NCBI GenBank assembly: GCA_949294335.1
Contig: CASFGO010000030.1
Location: forward strand, 62,001-126,000
DNA length: 64,000 nt
Origin: an uncultured bacterium
GTDB taxonomy: Bacteria > Cyanobacteriota > Vampirovibrionia > Gastranaerophilales > Gastranaerophilaceae
Reading direction: 5' to 3'
The translations under genes and the position numbers were made by a program. This document shows positions 34,988-46,434 of this stretch, piece by piece. The first letter of the stretch is position 1. The number at the start of each line of letters is the position of its first letter. The notes under the pieces are model-generated. The model ran no database searches, had not been told where the DNA came from, and worked only from the letters and a program-made list of their open reading frames with translations.

Positions 34988-36211
34988 ATGGGATACTCGT
35001 TTAGCATCAGTACAAATAATGCAGATACAATTGCATTTACTAATATGATGGACGCTGCTTGGTATAATCCTACTTATCAAGGAAATGTTGATCTTAAATT
35101 TGTTGATATTCCAGTAACTCTAGGTATGCTTCAATCAACATACGGAGAACACCGTGCGCCATTAAATGGATACGATATGAGTAACGCAGTTAATTTTACT
35201 CCTGGTCAATTCGGTTTAGCTATGAACGCTGCTTGGGGAGATCCTAGTATTTGGTCTGATGGTACTTTAAGCAATTACGATATCGGTTTATCAGCTTTTT
35301 TACAACACCAATTTGCTAGCGACTTCTTCAATGTTCATCCTTTTACAGAAAGTTTTGGAAATAGCTTTAACTGGTCATTTAATTTAGGTAATGCATTTAA
35401 TTTTGGAAGCATAGGTGGTGGTTCGTCTGTTATTTCTGCAAATGATCCATACAAAGAACAAAATACTGACAAAGCAAAATTTGAACGTAAAGTTAGACTA
35501 GTTTCTGAAATTGGTGATTACGACGAAGAAATTGAAAAAATCAGAAAAGCAATTGGCTCTGATTACCAAAAAGGTATCAAAGAAATTAATAAATTAATCA
35601 AAAATATTGATTCTAATGAATTACATGAAGCAGCAGAAAGTCTATATGAAGAAGACTTTGAAGCCACACAAGAAAAAGCAGAAAGCATTGCTAATAATTG
35701 GGTAACACAGATTGAGAATCAAGGTATGAATCCTAATTTCAAAGTTAATATGTCTGGAGTAACCAAAGACAATATTCTTGATGTATTAGGTAATTTCCTT
35801 ACAAATGAAACAGTTAAATCAAACTCTGTTACTTGGAATACATTAATTGAAAATAATTTTAAAGAAATATCAAATATTTTAATTGACAAAGCTAAAGAAA
35901 TGAAAAAAGGTGCTGATAATGCAACTAAAACAAATATTGATAATGCAATAAAAAAAGTTAAAGATGCAAAAAATTCCAATGACGTAAATACAAAAATTAC
36001 AAGTGTTTATACATTATTTAGCACATTAAGAGGAATGCAAACCAAAGCAAGCGACGAAGGAGCATTTAGTCGCTATGGTATTCCTCAAGATAAAATTAAT
36101 GCTAATAAAAAAACAGACATCGCTCAAAAAAGATTTGAACAAGAAGCTGATGCTTATGAAACTCAACAAAATTATATTAAAGAACATAAAAGCATTGATA
36201 CAGCAGCTTAA
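34988..36211 (+). CDS. Hypothetical protein, lineage-type structural or surface protein
   Basis: 407 residues. GAGGATTAAAATT precedes the ATG. Residues 1-150 are rich in Asn, Phe, Gly and Ser with aromatic patches (FGNSFNWSFNLGNAFNFGS). Residues 155-400 are charged and predicted helical, with long Lys/Glu/Asp-rich helices (EEIEKIRKAIGSDYQKGIKE). There is no signal peptide. No catalytic motif is visible. Its stop overlaps the convergent nadC stop in TTAA. Function unknown. Confidence 0.6.
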   Translation: MGYSFSISTNNADTIAFTNMMDAAWYNPTYQGNVDLKFVDIPVTLGMLQSTYGEHRAPLNGYDMSNAVNFTPGQFGLAMNAAWGDPSIWSDGTLSNYDIGLSAFLQHQFASDFFNVHPFTESFGNSFNWSFNLGNAFNFGSIGGGSSVISANDPYKEQNTDKAKFERKVRLVSEIGDYDEEIEKIRKAIGSDYQKGIKEINKLIKNIDSNELHEAAESLYEEDFEATQEKAESIANNWVTQIENQGMNPNFKVNMSGVTKDNILDVLGNFLTNETVKSNSVTWNTLIENNFKEISNILIDKAKEMKKGADNATKTNIDNAIKKVKDAKNSNDVNTKITSVYTLFSTLRGMQTKASDEGAFSRYGIPQDKINANKKTDIAQKRFEQEADAYETQQNYIKEHKSIDTAA

Positions 36212-37035
36212 TCCAAGCCCAAATCTAATGTTGGTGCTTTAGCAACAATTGCACTTGAAGAGATTATATCAACACCTGTTGATGCAATCTCTTTTAGAGT
36301 TGTTAGATTAACATTTCCGCTTGCTTCTACAATTGCTCTACCGTTAATTTTTTCAACTGCTGTTTTCATCTCATCTATTGTCATATTATCAAGCATTATT
36401 ATATCAACGCCACAAGCTAGAGCTTCTTCTACTTGTGATAATGTATCACATTCTACTTCGATTTTATGAGCGTGAGATATTGATTTTTTCAAAATATTGA
36501 TTGCATTAGTCAATGTTCCTGCAAATTTTACATGATTATCTTTTAACATTGCACAATCTGATAAATTAAATCTATGAACAGTTCCACAACCTACTTTTAC
36601 TGCATATTTTTCAAATACTCGAAAGCAAGGTGTTGTTTTTCTTGTATCAACGATTTTTGCTTTATATTCACCAATTGCATTTTGGTATTTTCTTGTCTCA
36701 GTTGCGATTCCTGACATTCTTTGAATATAGTTTAAAGCTGTTCTTTCTCCTGATAAAATTGCTCGTGCTGAACCTTTTATTTCTGCAATTTTATCACCTT
36801 TTTTTATCTCGTCACCATCTTTAAAATAAAACTTAATATCGATATCTTTATCTAACACTTCAAACACTGTTCTAAATACATCACGACCGCAAAATACACC
36901 ATCTACACGTGTATTTAATATACATTCTAACTTGTCTTCTTCTGATACCAAGTTATCTGTTGTGATATCTTCAAATCCTATATCTTCTTCTAATGCTTGT
37001 TTTACATATTTTTCAATTAAAAATTTATTTAACAA
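36208..37035 (-). CDS. nadC: Nicotinate-nucleotide pyrophosphorylase (quinolinate phosphoribosyltransferase)
   Basis: 275 residues, typical NadC length. It contains the signature RTALNYIQRMSGIAT, VDTRKTTPCFRVFEKYAVKVGG-like region with GTVHRFNL, and LKDNHVKF. The barrel residues EVECDTLSQVEEAL and IMLDNMT follow. It makes nicotinate mononucleotide from quinolinate and PRPP in NAD synthesis. The start overlaps nadB by 11 bases, so the two are translationally coupled. nadA is not in the window. Confidence 0.95.
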   Translation of the reverse strand: MLNKFLIEKYVKQALEEDIGFEDITTDNLVSEEDKLECILNTRVDGVFCGRDVFRTVFEVLDKDIDIKFYFKDGDEIKKGDKIAEIKGSARAILSGERTALNYIQRMSGIATETRKYQNAIGEYKAKIVDTRKTTPCFRVFEKYAVKVGCGTVHRFNLSDCAMLKDNHVKFAGTLTNAINILKKSISHAHKIEVECDTLSQVEEALACGVDIIMLDNMTIDEMKTAVEKINGRAIVEASGNVNLTTLKEIASTGVDIISSSAIVAKAPTLDLGLD

Positions 37036-38641
37036 AACTAGGTTCTCCTTGTCCTTTTATTATACAGTTATGAATAGCCTCAGGATATAATTCTTGACAG
37101 TCAATTCTATAATGAGCACCTCTTGATTCTCTACGTTTCAAAGCTGATTTTATTATCAACTGTGCTACTGTCATCATGTTTCTAAATTCATATTCTGATT
37201 TATTCAAACATTTTGTTTTTCTATCAAATTTTTGTTTTAATGCAAATATTAAATCTAAACCTTTTAATAAAGATTCTTCTGATCTTAATATTCCTGCATA
37301 TTCCCACATTATTTCTTCTAATTCCAATTTCAAACTTTCTACATCAAAATCCTCATCACTCATTGGAATTGAATAACTATCTATAGTATGTTTTATATTT
37401 TCATCTATTTTTCTTGGTGGAACTAAATTTACAAATGATAAATAATTAGCCAATTCATGTGCTGATACAACACATTCTAATAAGGAATTACTTGCTAATC
37501 GATTTGCACCATGTAATCCTGTAGATGCACATTCGCCGATTGCATACAATCCTCGTATTGATGTTCTTCCCTCTAGGGTTGTTTTAATACCACCCATCAT
37601 ATAATGAGCTGCAGGAGCTACTGGAATTGGGGTTGTTGAAATATCTATTTCATATTTTTTACAAACTTTTGATATTGTTGGGAATCTTTTTGCAAGTTTT
37701 TCTGCAGGAATTCCTGTTGCATCCAAGAAAACCTTGTCACTATCTGTTGCGTGCATTCTATCATATATTGCTCGAGTAACTACATCTCGTGGGGCTAATT
37801 CTTTTAATTCACTATACTCATCCATAAATGCAACACCATTTTTATCAACAAGCTTTGCACCTTCCCCACGAACTGATTCTGATATCAAAAATCTTTTTCT
37901 TGCACCTTCTATACATAATGCTGTTGGATGGAATTGTACAAACTCCATATCTTGCAATATTGCTCCTGCATTATATGCTAAAGCTAAACCATCCCCTGTT
38001 GCTACAGTTGGATTTGTTGTATATTTATATATTTGACCCAATCCACCTGTTGCTAATATTATTGCTGATGAATAAATTGTTTGATATTCATTTGTTAATG
38101 AATTATAAGTGATTAAACCTTTGCATTCACTATCATTATTGATTAAAAGTTCAGTTACTATTGAATCTTCTTGAATATCTATATTTGGATTTTCTTTTGT
38201 TCTTCTACATAATGTCTTTTCTATTACACTACCTGTTGCATCACCACCTGCGTGTAATATTCTTCTTACACTATGAGCTCCTTCTAATGTATAAGCAATA
38301 TTGCCGTTTTCATCTCTATCGAACTCTACTCCAAAATTTATTAAATCATTGATTACTTCATCTGAATTCTCTGAAATAAATCTTACTGTTTCTTCATCCG
38401 ATAATCCTGCTCCAGCTCTTAAAGTATCTTTGACATGTAAATCTACTGAATCATCTGTATTGTTATTCATTACACCAACAATACCACCTTGAGCATAACG
38501 GGAATTACTTTCGCCAAAATTAGACTTTGTTATTACTAACAATCCCTCTGGTAATTTTATTTGTTGTGCTATTTTTAATGCACAAAACAAACCTGAAATT
38601 CCACTACCTACTATTACGGCTGAATATTTTGAGTATTTCAT
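37025..38641 (-). CDS. nadB: L-aspartate oxidase
   Basis: 538 residues. FAD-binding GSGISGLFCALKI at the N-terminus, the SRYAQGGIVG motif, EFVQFHPTAL, and SVRGEGAKL with MMGGIKTTLEGRT. The C-terminal helical domain ends with HYRIDCQE. It oxidises aspartate to iminoaspartate for quinolinate synthesis. It follows the 55-residue ORF by 59 bases and overlaps nadC. The operon continues from amino-sugar genes upstream. Confidence 0.95.
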   Translation of the reverse strand: MKYSKYSAVIVGSGISGLFCALKIAQQIKLPEGLLVITKSNFGESNSRYAQGGIVGVMNNNTDDSVDLHVKDTLRAGAGLSDEETVRFISENSDEVINDLINFGVEFDRDENGNIAYTLEGAHSVRRILHAGGDATGSVIEKTLCRRTKENPNIDIQEDSIVTELLINNDSECKGLITYNSLTNEYQTIYSSAIILATGGLGQIYKYTTNPTVATGDGLALAYNAGAILQDMEFVQFHPTALCIEGARKRFLISESVRGEGAKLVDKNGVAFMDEYSELKELAPRDVVTRAIYDRMHATDSDKVFLDATGIPAEKLAKRFPTISKVCKKYEIDISTTPIPVAPAAHYMMGGIKTTLEGRTSIRGLYAIGECASTGLHGANRLASNSLLECVVSAHELANYLSFVNLVPPRKIDENIKHTIDSYSIPMSDEDFDVESLKLELEEIMWEYAGILRSEESLLKGLDLIFALKQKFDRKTKCLNKSEYEFRNMMTVAQLIIKSALKRRESRGAHYRIDCQELYPEAIHNCIIKGQGEPSFVK

Positions 38642-38700
38642 AATCCTCTAACCTTGCTTATTTATATTTATATTTTAAATCAAAATATTTTTTATTGCTA

Positions 38701-38868
38701 TCAATTTATTTGTTCATTTGAAATATTAAATACAAAAGGGGTTTTTATTCCTGTTGTATAATCTGATAATGTATATCTTACAACTGGCATGTCATATAAG
38801 TACCCCTTATGCATTGAGGTAGTAAACTCATATACACGACTCTTCCCTATTTCCCTTACTTGCTCCAT
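38701..38868 (-). CDS. Small protein of 55 residues between prenyltransferase and nadB
   Basis: ATG at 38868 lies nine bases after AAGGGA, just behind the stop of the prenyltransferase gene. The frame is open for 55 codons to TGA at 38701. The product begins MEQVREIGKSRVYEFTTSM and has a balanced composition with alternating strands (GYLYDMPVVRYTLSDYT), unlike random AT-rich sequence. It fills the only gap in this compact operon. No family recognised. Confidence 0.5.
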   Translation of the reverse strand: MEQVREIGKSRVYEFTTSMHKGYLYDMPVVRYTLSDYTTGIKTPFVFNISNEQIN

Positions 38869-38881
38869 TACTAAACATCCC

Positions 38882-39865
38882 TTATGAAGAATACAATAAT
38901 AATACTACACCAAATATTAAAGAAAAGCACACCATTAAGTTCCTTGCCTGATACATTCTTAACATAAATGCGCCTGAACCTTCTTCTACTATTTCATCCC
39001 AGTTTTCCATAAAATATTCAAAAAATTTTCTATCAGGAATTGCTTTTTTATCTATTATAAATATTTTTAAAGAATCTAATAAATTTATAGCTAATGGGAT
39101 AGTTACATAAGTAAGAATTATTTCCCAATCTACTATATCAAATATAGCTGATAATAATACTGAGATATATGTAACTGATAAAAGTTTTTTTTGAAAATCT
39201 AAACTATCCCATTTATCAGAAAAATAATTTGCTAAAGTTTTTTTATTTTGCTTTTTATCCAAATCATAATCTAATAAAGTATCTGTATACAACATATTTA
39301 CAGTCATTAATGCTGATGGAATTGAAACAATAATTGTTTGCCAATCATAATGACCTGTCATTACATAATTAACTCCACCAAATATATAAGGGCCATATAT
39401 TAAACCTATTGCAAGTTCGCATAGCCTGTATCTACCCAATAAAGGATATAATATAGCTAAAAATCCGCCTAAACACATGAAAATTATCGCACCAACACCA
39501 ACTTTTATTGTGAAATAAATTCCAATCAATGATGCTAAACCAAAAAATATTATTGATATTATCAATAATTGAGTTGTTGTCATTGATGAGTTTAATATAT
39601 AATTACATTTTCCCTCTTGGGCATTCTCTAATCGCAAATTATTATATTCATCATATCTTTTAGGCAAAATTTTAAAATCTACATAATCGTCAAACATATT
39701 TGCCCCTAAATGAGCCAAACTGATTCCTAATAAAGATATTATTCCATAAATTGTATTGCCATTTTGAGTTATTGAATAGCAAAACGCAACAAACCAAGAC
39801 AAAATAGACATTGGAAGTGCATAACTTCTTGTAACTGTAAGCCAAAATTGTATTTTTTTTATCAT
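38882..39865 (-). CDS. UbiA-family prenyltransferase (MenA-like)
   Basis: 327 residues, about eight to nine membrane segments. The first Asp-rich motif is GANMFDDYVDFK (about 54-65) and the second DTLLDYDLDKKQNKKT (about 195-210), both needed to bind the prenyl diphosphate via Mg. The MenA-like pattern suggests attachment of a polyprenyl chain to a quinone precursor, but the acceptor is not certain. Start overlaps the 71-residue gene by four bases. A charged insertion (RYDEYNNLRLENAQEGK) follows the first motif. Confidence 0.8.
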   Translation of the reverse strand: MIKKIQFWLTVTRSYALPMSILSWFVAFCYSITQNGNTIYGIISLLGISLAHLGANMFDDYVDFKILPKRYDEYNNLRLENAQEGKCNYILNSSMTTTQLLIISIIFFGLASLIGIYFTIKVGVGAIIFMCLGGFLAILYPLLGRYRLCELAIGLIYGPYIFGGVNYVMTGHYDWQTIIVSIPSALMTVNMLYTDTLLDYDLDKKQNKKTLANYFSDKWDSLDFQKKLLSVTYISVLLSAIFDIVDWEIILTYVTIPLAINLLDSLKIFIIDKKAIPDRKFFEYFMENWDEIVEEGSGAFMLRMYQARNLMVCFSLIFGVVLLLYSS

Positions 39866-40077
39866 TTAAGAATTCTCCCGAAAGACATTACGTCCTCGTA
39901 TGAAGCCCCTGCCTCTAACAATTCTTCCGCAGCAACTCCAAATAATGTAATCAACTCAATAGCTTCAGTTTTTTGTTCTATATTTGACACGATTTTATTA
40001 ATCGCATCTTCTCTAGTTAAATTAGATATCTGCCTATTAACTCCCAATGTTAAACTACGTCTTTTAGCTTTACCCAT
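39862..40077 (-). CDS. Small protein of 71 residues
   Basis: A basic start (GKAKRRSLTLG) is followed by a helical body (REDAINKIVSNIEQKTEAIE, then ITLFGVAAEELLEAGASYED). It overlaps the ROK kinase gene by eight bases and the prenyltransferase gene by four, which supports a real coupled gene. No family recognised; no Cys, no membrane segment. Confidence 0.6.
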   Translation of the reverse strand: MGKAKRRSLTLGVNRQISNLTREDAINKIVSNIEQKTEAIELITLFGVAAEELLEAGASYEDVMSFGRILK

Positions 40078-40960
40078 TATTGTCCTCTAATAAAGCCTTT
40101 ATAGCTAATAATCCAGCACCTATCATGCCTGAATAATTTCCAGCTGTAGCTAACTTTATCCTTGTAGGAGTTGTTACTATTTCACTATTTACTTCTTTTT
40201 CAACTAGTTCAGTATCTACAAACTGAGCCATTGATCCTGATAATACTACACAATCGGGATCAAATAAATTAGCCAGTCCGACTATTCCAATTTTAATATG
40301 ATTCTGCCATGTAGATAAAATTTCTTTCATTAATTCATTACCTTTATCTACACCTTCAACCACATCATAAGTTGTTATATCAGGGTTTCCACTCATTTCT
40401 TCTGCGGTTTTCTTTAACCCCGTTCCTGATGCGTATGCTTCAAAACAATCATAACTTCCGCATGTACATTTGCGACGTTTGTCAGGATACATCTTGAAAT
40501 GCATTTCTCCTGCTGCACCAGATTTGCCCTTTAATAATTTATTATCAATTATAATTCCACCGCCTACACCTGTTCCTAATGTAAGCATGACTGAATATGC
40601 ACAATCTTTTGATGCTCCCACTTCATGCTCTGCCCATGCCGCACAATTTGCATCATTTTCTACAAAAACAGGCAACTTACTTATTGAAGCAAAATCAAAA
40701 TCTCTATAATTTTTAGCTAAATTACCTGTTGAACTTATTACTCTTGTGTTCTCATTATTTACTGCACCTGCAGTTGAAATACCTATTGTATCAACTTCAT
40801 TCTCATATTTTTTTACTGCTGATAATACAATAGCCTGTATTTCTTCCAAAGTCTTTGGTGTTGAATGTTTTTCTACTTCACCTACAATTTGACCATTCTC
40901 ATCTACTATTGTGTGATATATTTTTGTTCCACCAATATCAAATGTTAATGCTTTTTTCAT
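40070..40960 (-). CDS. ROK-family sugar kinase (NanK-like or glucokinase)
   Basis: 296 residues. ATP site TFDIGGTKIYHTIVDENG at the N-terminus, sugar site FVENDANCAAWAEH, GTGVGGGIIID, and a zinc motif CTCGSYDCFEAYASG near residue 165, the ROK signature. Being next to nanE, it may phosphorylate N-acetylmannosamine (NanK role), but glucokinase cannot be excluded. It follows the 63-residue gene by 13 bases. Confidence 0.88.
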   Translation of the reverse strand: MKKALTFDIGGTKIYHTIVDENGQIVGEVEKHSTPKTLEEIQAIVLSAVKKYENEVDTIGISTAGAVNNENTRVISSTGNLAKNYRDFDFASISKLPVFVENDANCAAWAEHEVGASKDCAYSVMLTLGTGVGGGIIIDNKLLKGKSGAAGEMHFKMYPDKRRKCTCGSYDCFEAYASGTGLKKTAEEMSGNPDITTYDVVEGVDKGNELMKEILSTWQNHIKIGIVGLANLFDPDCVVLSGSMAQFVDTELVEKEVNSEIVTTPTRIKLATAGNYSGMIGAGLLAIKALLEDNNG

Positions 40961-40973
40961 TGATTAAATCCCT

Positions 40974-41165
40974 TTATTCAAAATGATGATATTTATATTT
41001 TGATGCAATCTCTCTATTTGCTGCAGAAATTACACGACTCACAAATGGATAAAAACGTGCATCACGAATTGGATTGCCATTTTCATCTGTTAAAGCAAAT
41101 TTTGGATATAATGTTTCTTCTTCCTCAACATATTCTTCTTCTGTTGATAATAATTCTTCGTCCAT
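40974..41165 (-). CDS. Small acidic protein of 63 residues
   Basis: The N-terminal third is acidic (DEELLSTEEEYVEEEE). Then YPKFALTDENGNPIRDARFY and a helix with VSRVISAANREIASKY. It starts one base after the nanE stop, so it is part of the operon. No family recognised. The size and position are compatible with a small accessory protein. Confidence 0.55.
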   Translation of the reverse strand: MDEELLSTEEEYVEEEETLYPKFALTDENGNPIRDARFYPFVSRVISAANREIASKYKYHHFE

Positions 41166-41166
41166 T

Positions 41167-41859
41167 TTATACCCTATATTTTTCTTCTACCCCATTGATA
41201 AAACGTTTTGTTATCAGCTGAGGTCGTGTAATTGCAGAACCTATCACAACAGCATGAGCTCCTAACTCAAATGCTTTATTAATCTGTTCAGGCTCCCATA
41301 TTCTACCCTCTAATATTACAGGCTTATCTGTTTCTTTTACTAATGCCTCTAATAATTTAAAATCAGGACCATCTCCTTCAATTGGAGATTGTGTTGTATA
41401 TCCTGATAATGTTGTAGATAATACATCTACTCCCAATTTTGCACAATTAATACCTTCTTCTAATGTAGAAATATCAGCCATTGATTTTCTACGATTAATT
41501 TTGATGTATTTAATAATTTCTTCTAAAGTACATTTAGGACGAGGTCTTGATGTTCCGTCAAATGCTATAATATCTGCACCTGCTTGGATTAAATCAACTA
41601 CATCCTTCAATGTTGGTGTTATATAAACAATTTCCTTCCAATTCTTTGGAATAACATCAGGCTTTGTTAAACCGATTACAGGAACATCTGATATAGCTTT
41701 GGCTATCTTTACATCCCTTACCCCTGCAACTCTTAGTCCTTGAGCGCCACCATTCAATACTGATTTCATCATTGCAGTCATACATTCTTCTTTGTATAAC
41801 GGCTCACTTGGCATTGCCTGACAAGAAACTATTACTTTATTTTTTAATCGTTTTATCAT
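41167..41859 (-). CDS. nanE: N-acetylmannosamine-6-phosphate 2-epimerase
   Basis: 230 residues, a TIM-barrel protein. Signatures: KVIVSCQAMPSEPL near the start, GVRDVKIAK, VIGLTKPD, FDGTSRPRP, EEGINCAKLGVDVLSTTLSG and the end GSAITRPQLITKRF. It converts ManNAc-6-phosphate to GlcNAc-6-phosphate, feeding sialic acid or amino-sugar breakdown. It is the first gene of the minus-strand operon that continues to nadC. Confidence 0.93.
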   Translation of the reverse strand: MIKRLKNKVIVSCQAMPSEPLYKEECMTAMMKSVLNGGAQGLRVAGVRDVKIAKAISDVPVIGLTKPDVIPKNWKEIVYITPTLKDVVDLIQAGADIIAFDGTSRPRPKCTLEEIIKYIKINRRKSMADISTLEEGINCAKLGVDVLSTTLSGYTTQSPIEGDGPDFKLLEALVKETDKPVILEGRIWEPEQINKAFELGAHAVVIGSAITRPQLITKRFINGVEEKYRV

Positions 41860-41989
41860 ATCCCTATTTTACTAAAAAAAACTCTTACATGTTTGATTAT
41901 TACAAAAGGTAAAGGGATGAGAGAGGGTATATAAACTTTTATTGTATCTTACATTTAAAATTTATTAATTTTACTCATAACACTCATTT

Positions 41990-42054
41990 ACCCCTACCCC
42001 TATGCATTTACCCCTGGACATTTACCCCTGGGCATTTACCCCTGGGCATTTGCA
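41990..42054. repeat. 14-base tandem repeat at the 3' end of atpG
   Basis: On the minus strand the unit AAATGCCCAGGGGT occurs in four tandem copies, with changes in the third and fourth, followed by AGGGGTAAATGAG. The first copy supplies the last codons of atpG, including its stop (CAG GGG TAA). The same GGGGTAAA word occurs at 15234, 29090, 53928 and 57524. Confidence 0.8.
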
Positions 42055-42950
42055 CCAGATACGATTTCAATAAGTTCTTGAGTAATTGCACCTTGACGAG
42101 CCTTGTTATAATTAACTGTTAAATTAGCTATCATTTCTTCTGCGTTATTTGAAGCTGCTGACATAGCTGTCATTCTTGATGCTAATTCACTTGCATTTGC
42201 TTCTAATAGTGCTTGATAAATTGAATTTGTAATGTACATTGGTACTAGTTTTTTAAGAATACTGTCTGTTGATGGAATAAATTCCATTAATGGATCAGGT
42301 TCGCCTGTTTTTTCTGTTTCTTCTTCTAATTTTACAGGTAAAACTGTCCAATCCTGAACAGAATATGACATCATATTATTAAATCTTGTTGTTACTATTT
42401 CAATTTTATCAATTTTCTTGTTAATAAAATCTTCTGCTAAATCTTCAGCAATCATATGAGCGCCTGATGGAGTTGGATCATTTGCTATTGCTAAATATGT
42501 TTTGGCAATTTCTATACCATCATTTTTATGCTTAAATGCTGAAATACCTTTTTGTCCAACAATATAAAGAACTACATTTTTACCTTCTTCTTTATATGAT
42601 TGTATTTTTTTCAAAATAGCTCTTACAACATTGGCATTATATGCCCCTGCCAAACCTTTATTTGAAGATATAAGAACAAGACCTACTGTATTTATATCTC
42701 TTTTTGTCAACAAACCAAAGTAATTATTAAGGCTATCTTCTACTTTTTCTCCTGATTGAGAAATTTCATTGACTGTAGAAAGCATTTTTCTGAAAAGTGA
42801 TAATAATTCAATTGCAAATGGTCTTGCTGCTTTTACTGATGATTCAGCTTTTTTAACCTTTGCTGCGGCAACCATTTTCATTGCTCTTGTAATTTTTTTA
42901 GTATTTTCAACACTACTTATTCTACTTTTAATATCTTTTAAATTTGCCAT
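42036..42950 (-). CDS. atpG: ATP synthase gamma subunit
   Basis: 304 residues. N-terminal LKDIKSRISSVENTKKITRAM followed by KMVAAAKVKKAE, and C-terminal AMSAASNNAEEMIANLTV with YNKARQGAITQELIEIVSGA. These are the two helices of the central rotor coiled coil. It is the last gene of the operon, 58 bases after atpA. The final codons come from a 14-base tandem repeat. Neither atpD nor atpC follows; they must be elsewhere, as in cyanobacteria. Confidence 0.96.
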   Translation of the reverse strand: MANLKDIKSRISSVENTKKITRAMKMVAAAKVKKAESSVKAARPFAIELLSLFRKMLSTVNEISQSGEKVEDSLNNYFGLLTKRDINTVGLVLISSNKGLAGAYNANVVRAILKKIQSYKEEGKNVVLYIVGQKGISAFKHKNDGIEIAKTYLAIANDPTPSGAHMIAEDLAEDFINKKIDKIEIVTTRFNNMMSYSVQDWTVLPVKLEEETEKTGEPDPLMEFIPSTDSILKKLVPMYITNSIYQALLEANASELASRMTAMSAASNNAEEMIANLTVNYNKARQGAITQELIEIVSGANAQG

Positions 42951-43008
42951 AACTTTTCCTTTGATTTATTAATATCAGGCGAGAATTTTATCTCGCCTGA
43001 ATATAAAA

Positions 43009-45090
<2,082 letters not shown>

Positions 45091-45091
<1 letters not shown>

Positions 45092-45606
45092 TATAAATCA
45101 ACTCCGATTCTATCAATAGCATCAATGCTTTCATATATATATTTATGATGTAGCTCCGGATCATTTTCAAGAGCTTTTTTTATTTTTTCTTCTGCAAGAG
45201 AAAGGGCTTGTTCTGCTGTTTCTTTCATTATTTCATTTTTTACAGATTTTATATTGGCATCAATAGCTTTTTTACTATTTTCTTTTATTACTCCTGTTTG
45301 AGAATGACCTTCTTTGATAAGTTTTTCACCAATAATTTTTGCATTATCTTCAGCTGATTTAAAAATTTTGAACATTTCTTCATCTATCTTTGTTACTGCT
45401 TCTTGTGCTTCATATAACTTTTGAAGTGAAGAATCTTTTTCTTGTTCAGAATCAGATATTGTTTGTTCTATTTTTTTTCTGCCTGCTTCTATTTTGCTGC
45501 CTAAATCAAATTTCTTAACCATCCATGCCAATAATAAAATCATGACAATAAAGTTAAATAAATTTGATTCACATATTTTTGACCATATTTCGATTAAATT
45601 TTCCAT
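45091..45606 (-). CDS. atpF: ATP synthase subunit b
   Basis: 171 residues. One N-terminal membrane segment (LFNFIVMILLLAWMVKKF) and a long charged coiled coil with EEKIKKALENDPE near the end. It forms half of the peripheral stalk with the related b' subunit encoded just upstream. Confidence 0.93.
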
Positions 45607-45641
45607 TAATGCCTCGTAAATTTATTCAGTGAAAATTCTTA

Positions 45642-46061
45642 TTACCAGCCAAGAACCTTTGAAGCAATAATATCCGCTAGGATATTAACTTCTTCTTTAA
45701 GTTCATGTTTTGCTTCTATTACTTCACTTTGAGTTTCTGCTTGAGCTATTGCAATCTCTTTTCTTGAAAGATTCTTTTCATTCTCGATTATTGCATCTTT
45801 TTTAGCTTTGTATTCATTAAGTATTTTTTGATAAGTTTCTCTTGATGATTTTTGAGCTTTTTCCATACTAGAAACTTGCCATTTCTTAAGAATATCTGTC
45901 TTTTCTTGTGCTATTTTAGCTTTTAAATTATTCTTATCTATTAAATCTCGTCTTTCTCTAACAATTCTATCTAGCGGTTTATACAAAATCGCATTCATAA
46001 TTATCATGAATATTACGAAACTTATCATTGCTATAAAAAAAGTTGCATTAAACTCTAACAT
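45642..46061 (-). CDS. atpF': ATP synthase subunit b' (second b-type subunit)
   Basis: 139 residues. The membrane segment FFIAMISFVIFMIIMNAILYKPLD near the start is that of b/b' proteins, followed by the coiled coil (DKNNLKAKIAQEKTDILKKW). Shorter than atpF. Two unequal b genes are characteristic of cyanobacteria, chloroplasts and some proteobacteria, so this is a useful taxonomic marker. Confidence 0.92.
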   Translation of the reverse strand: MLEFNATFFIAMISFVIFMIIMNAILYKPLDRIVRERRDLIDKNNLKAKIAQEKTDILKKWQVSSMEKAQKSSRETYQKILNEYKAKKDAIIENEKNLSRKEIAIAQAETQSEVIEAKHELKEEVNILADIIASKVLGW

Positions 46062-46116
46062 TTTCTCTTTCCTTTGTTTTAGTAAAAGGAGAGAATAAAT
46101 CTCTCCTTTTTCAAAA

Positions 46117-46368
46117 TTATTTTGCGAATACTAACAATAAAGCGATGAATAACGCATAAATTGAAGTAGCTTCAGCTAAACCAGCACCGATGATGAAGTT
46201 TTTGAAAGCTTCACCTTTGATTTCAGGTTGTCTAGCAACAGCATCTAAAACACCTTTAGTTGCGATACCGATACCGATACCACCACCGAAAACGCCTAAT
46301 GCAGCTAGCCCTGCACCTAATTGAGCTGCGTTAAAATCAAAAGATGTTGCTAATTGTTCTACTGCCAT
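46117..46368 (-). CDS. atpE: ATP synthase subunit c
   Basis: 83 residues, two helices. Gly-rich first helix AALGVFGGGIGIGIATKG, the polar loop ARQPE, and the ion-binding Glu in GAGLAEATSIYALFIALLL. The Gln and Ser ligands seen in sodium-binding c subunits are not present at the usual places (IGIGI and EAT instead), so proton coupling is more likely. Strong GGAGAAAAACTT precedes the ATG. Confidence 0.96.
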   Translation of the reverse strand: MAVEQLATSFDFNAAQLGAGLAALGVFGGGIGIGIATKGVLDAVARQPEIKGEAFKNFIIGAGLAEATSIYALFIALLLVFAK

Positions 46369-46434
46369 AAGTTTTTCTCCTTTATATTCTAGGGGGTTAC
46401 CCTCTATTAACTTTTCGTTTTATTTTTTATAACT

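Noticed and set aside
46117-46368. Sodium-coupled ATP synthase
   Set aside because: Subunit c has EAT and no Gln in helix 1, so the sodium ligand set is incomplete; proton coupling is the simpler reading.
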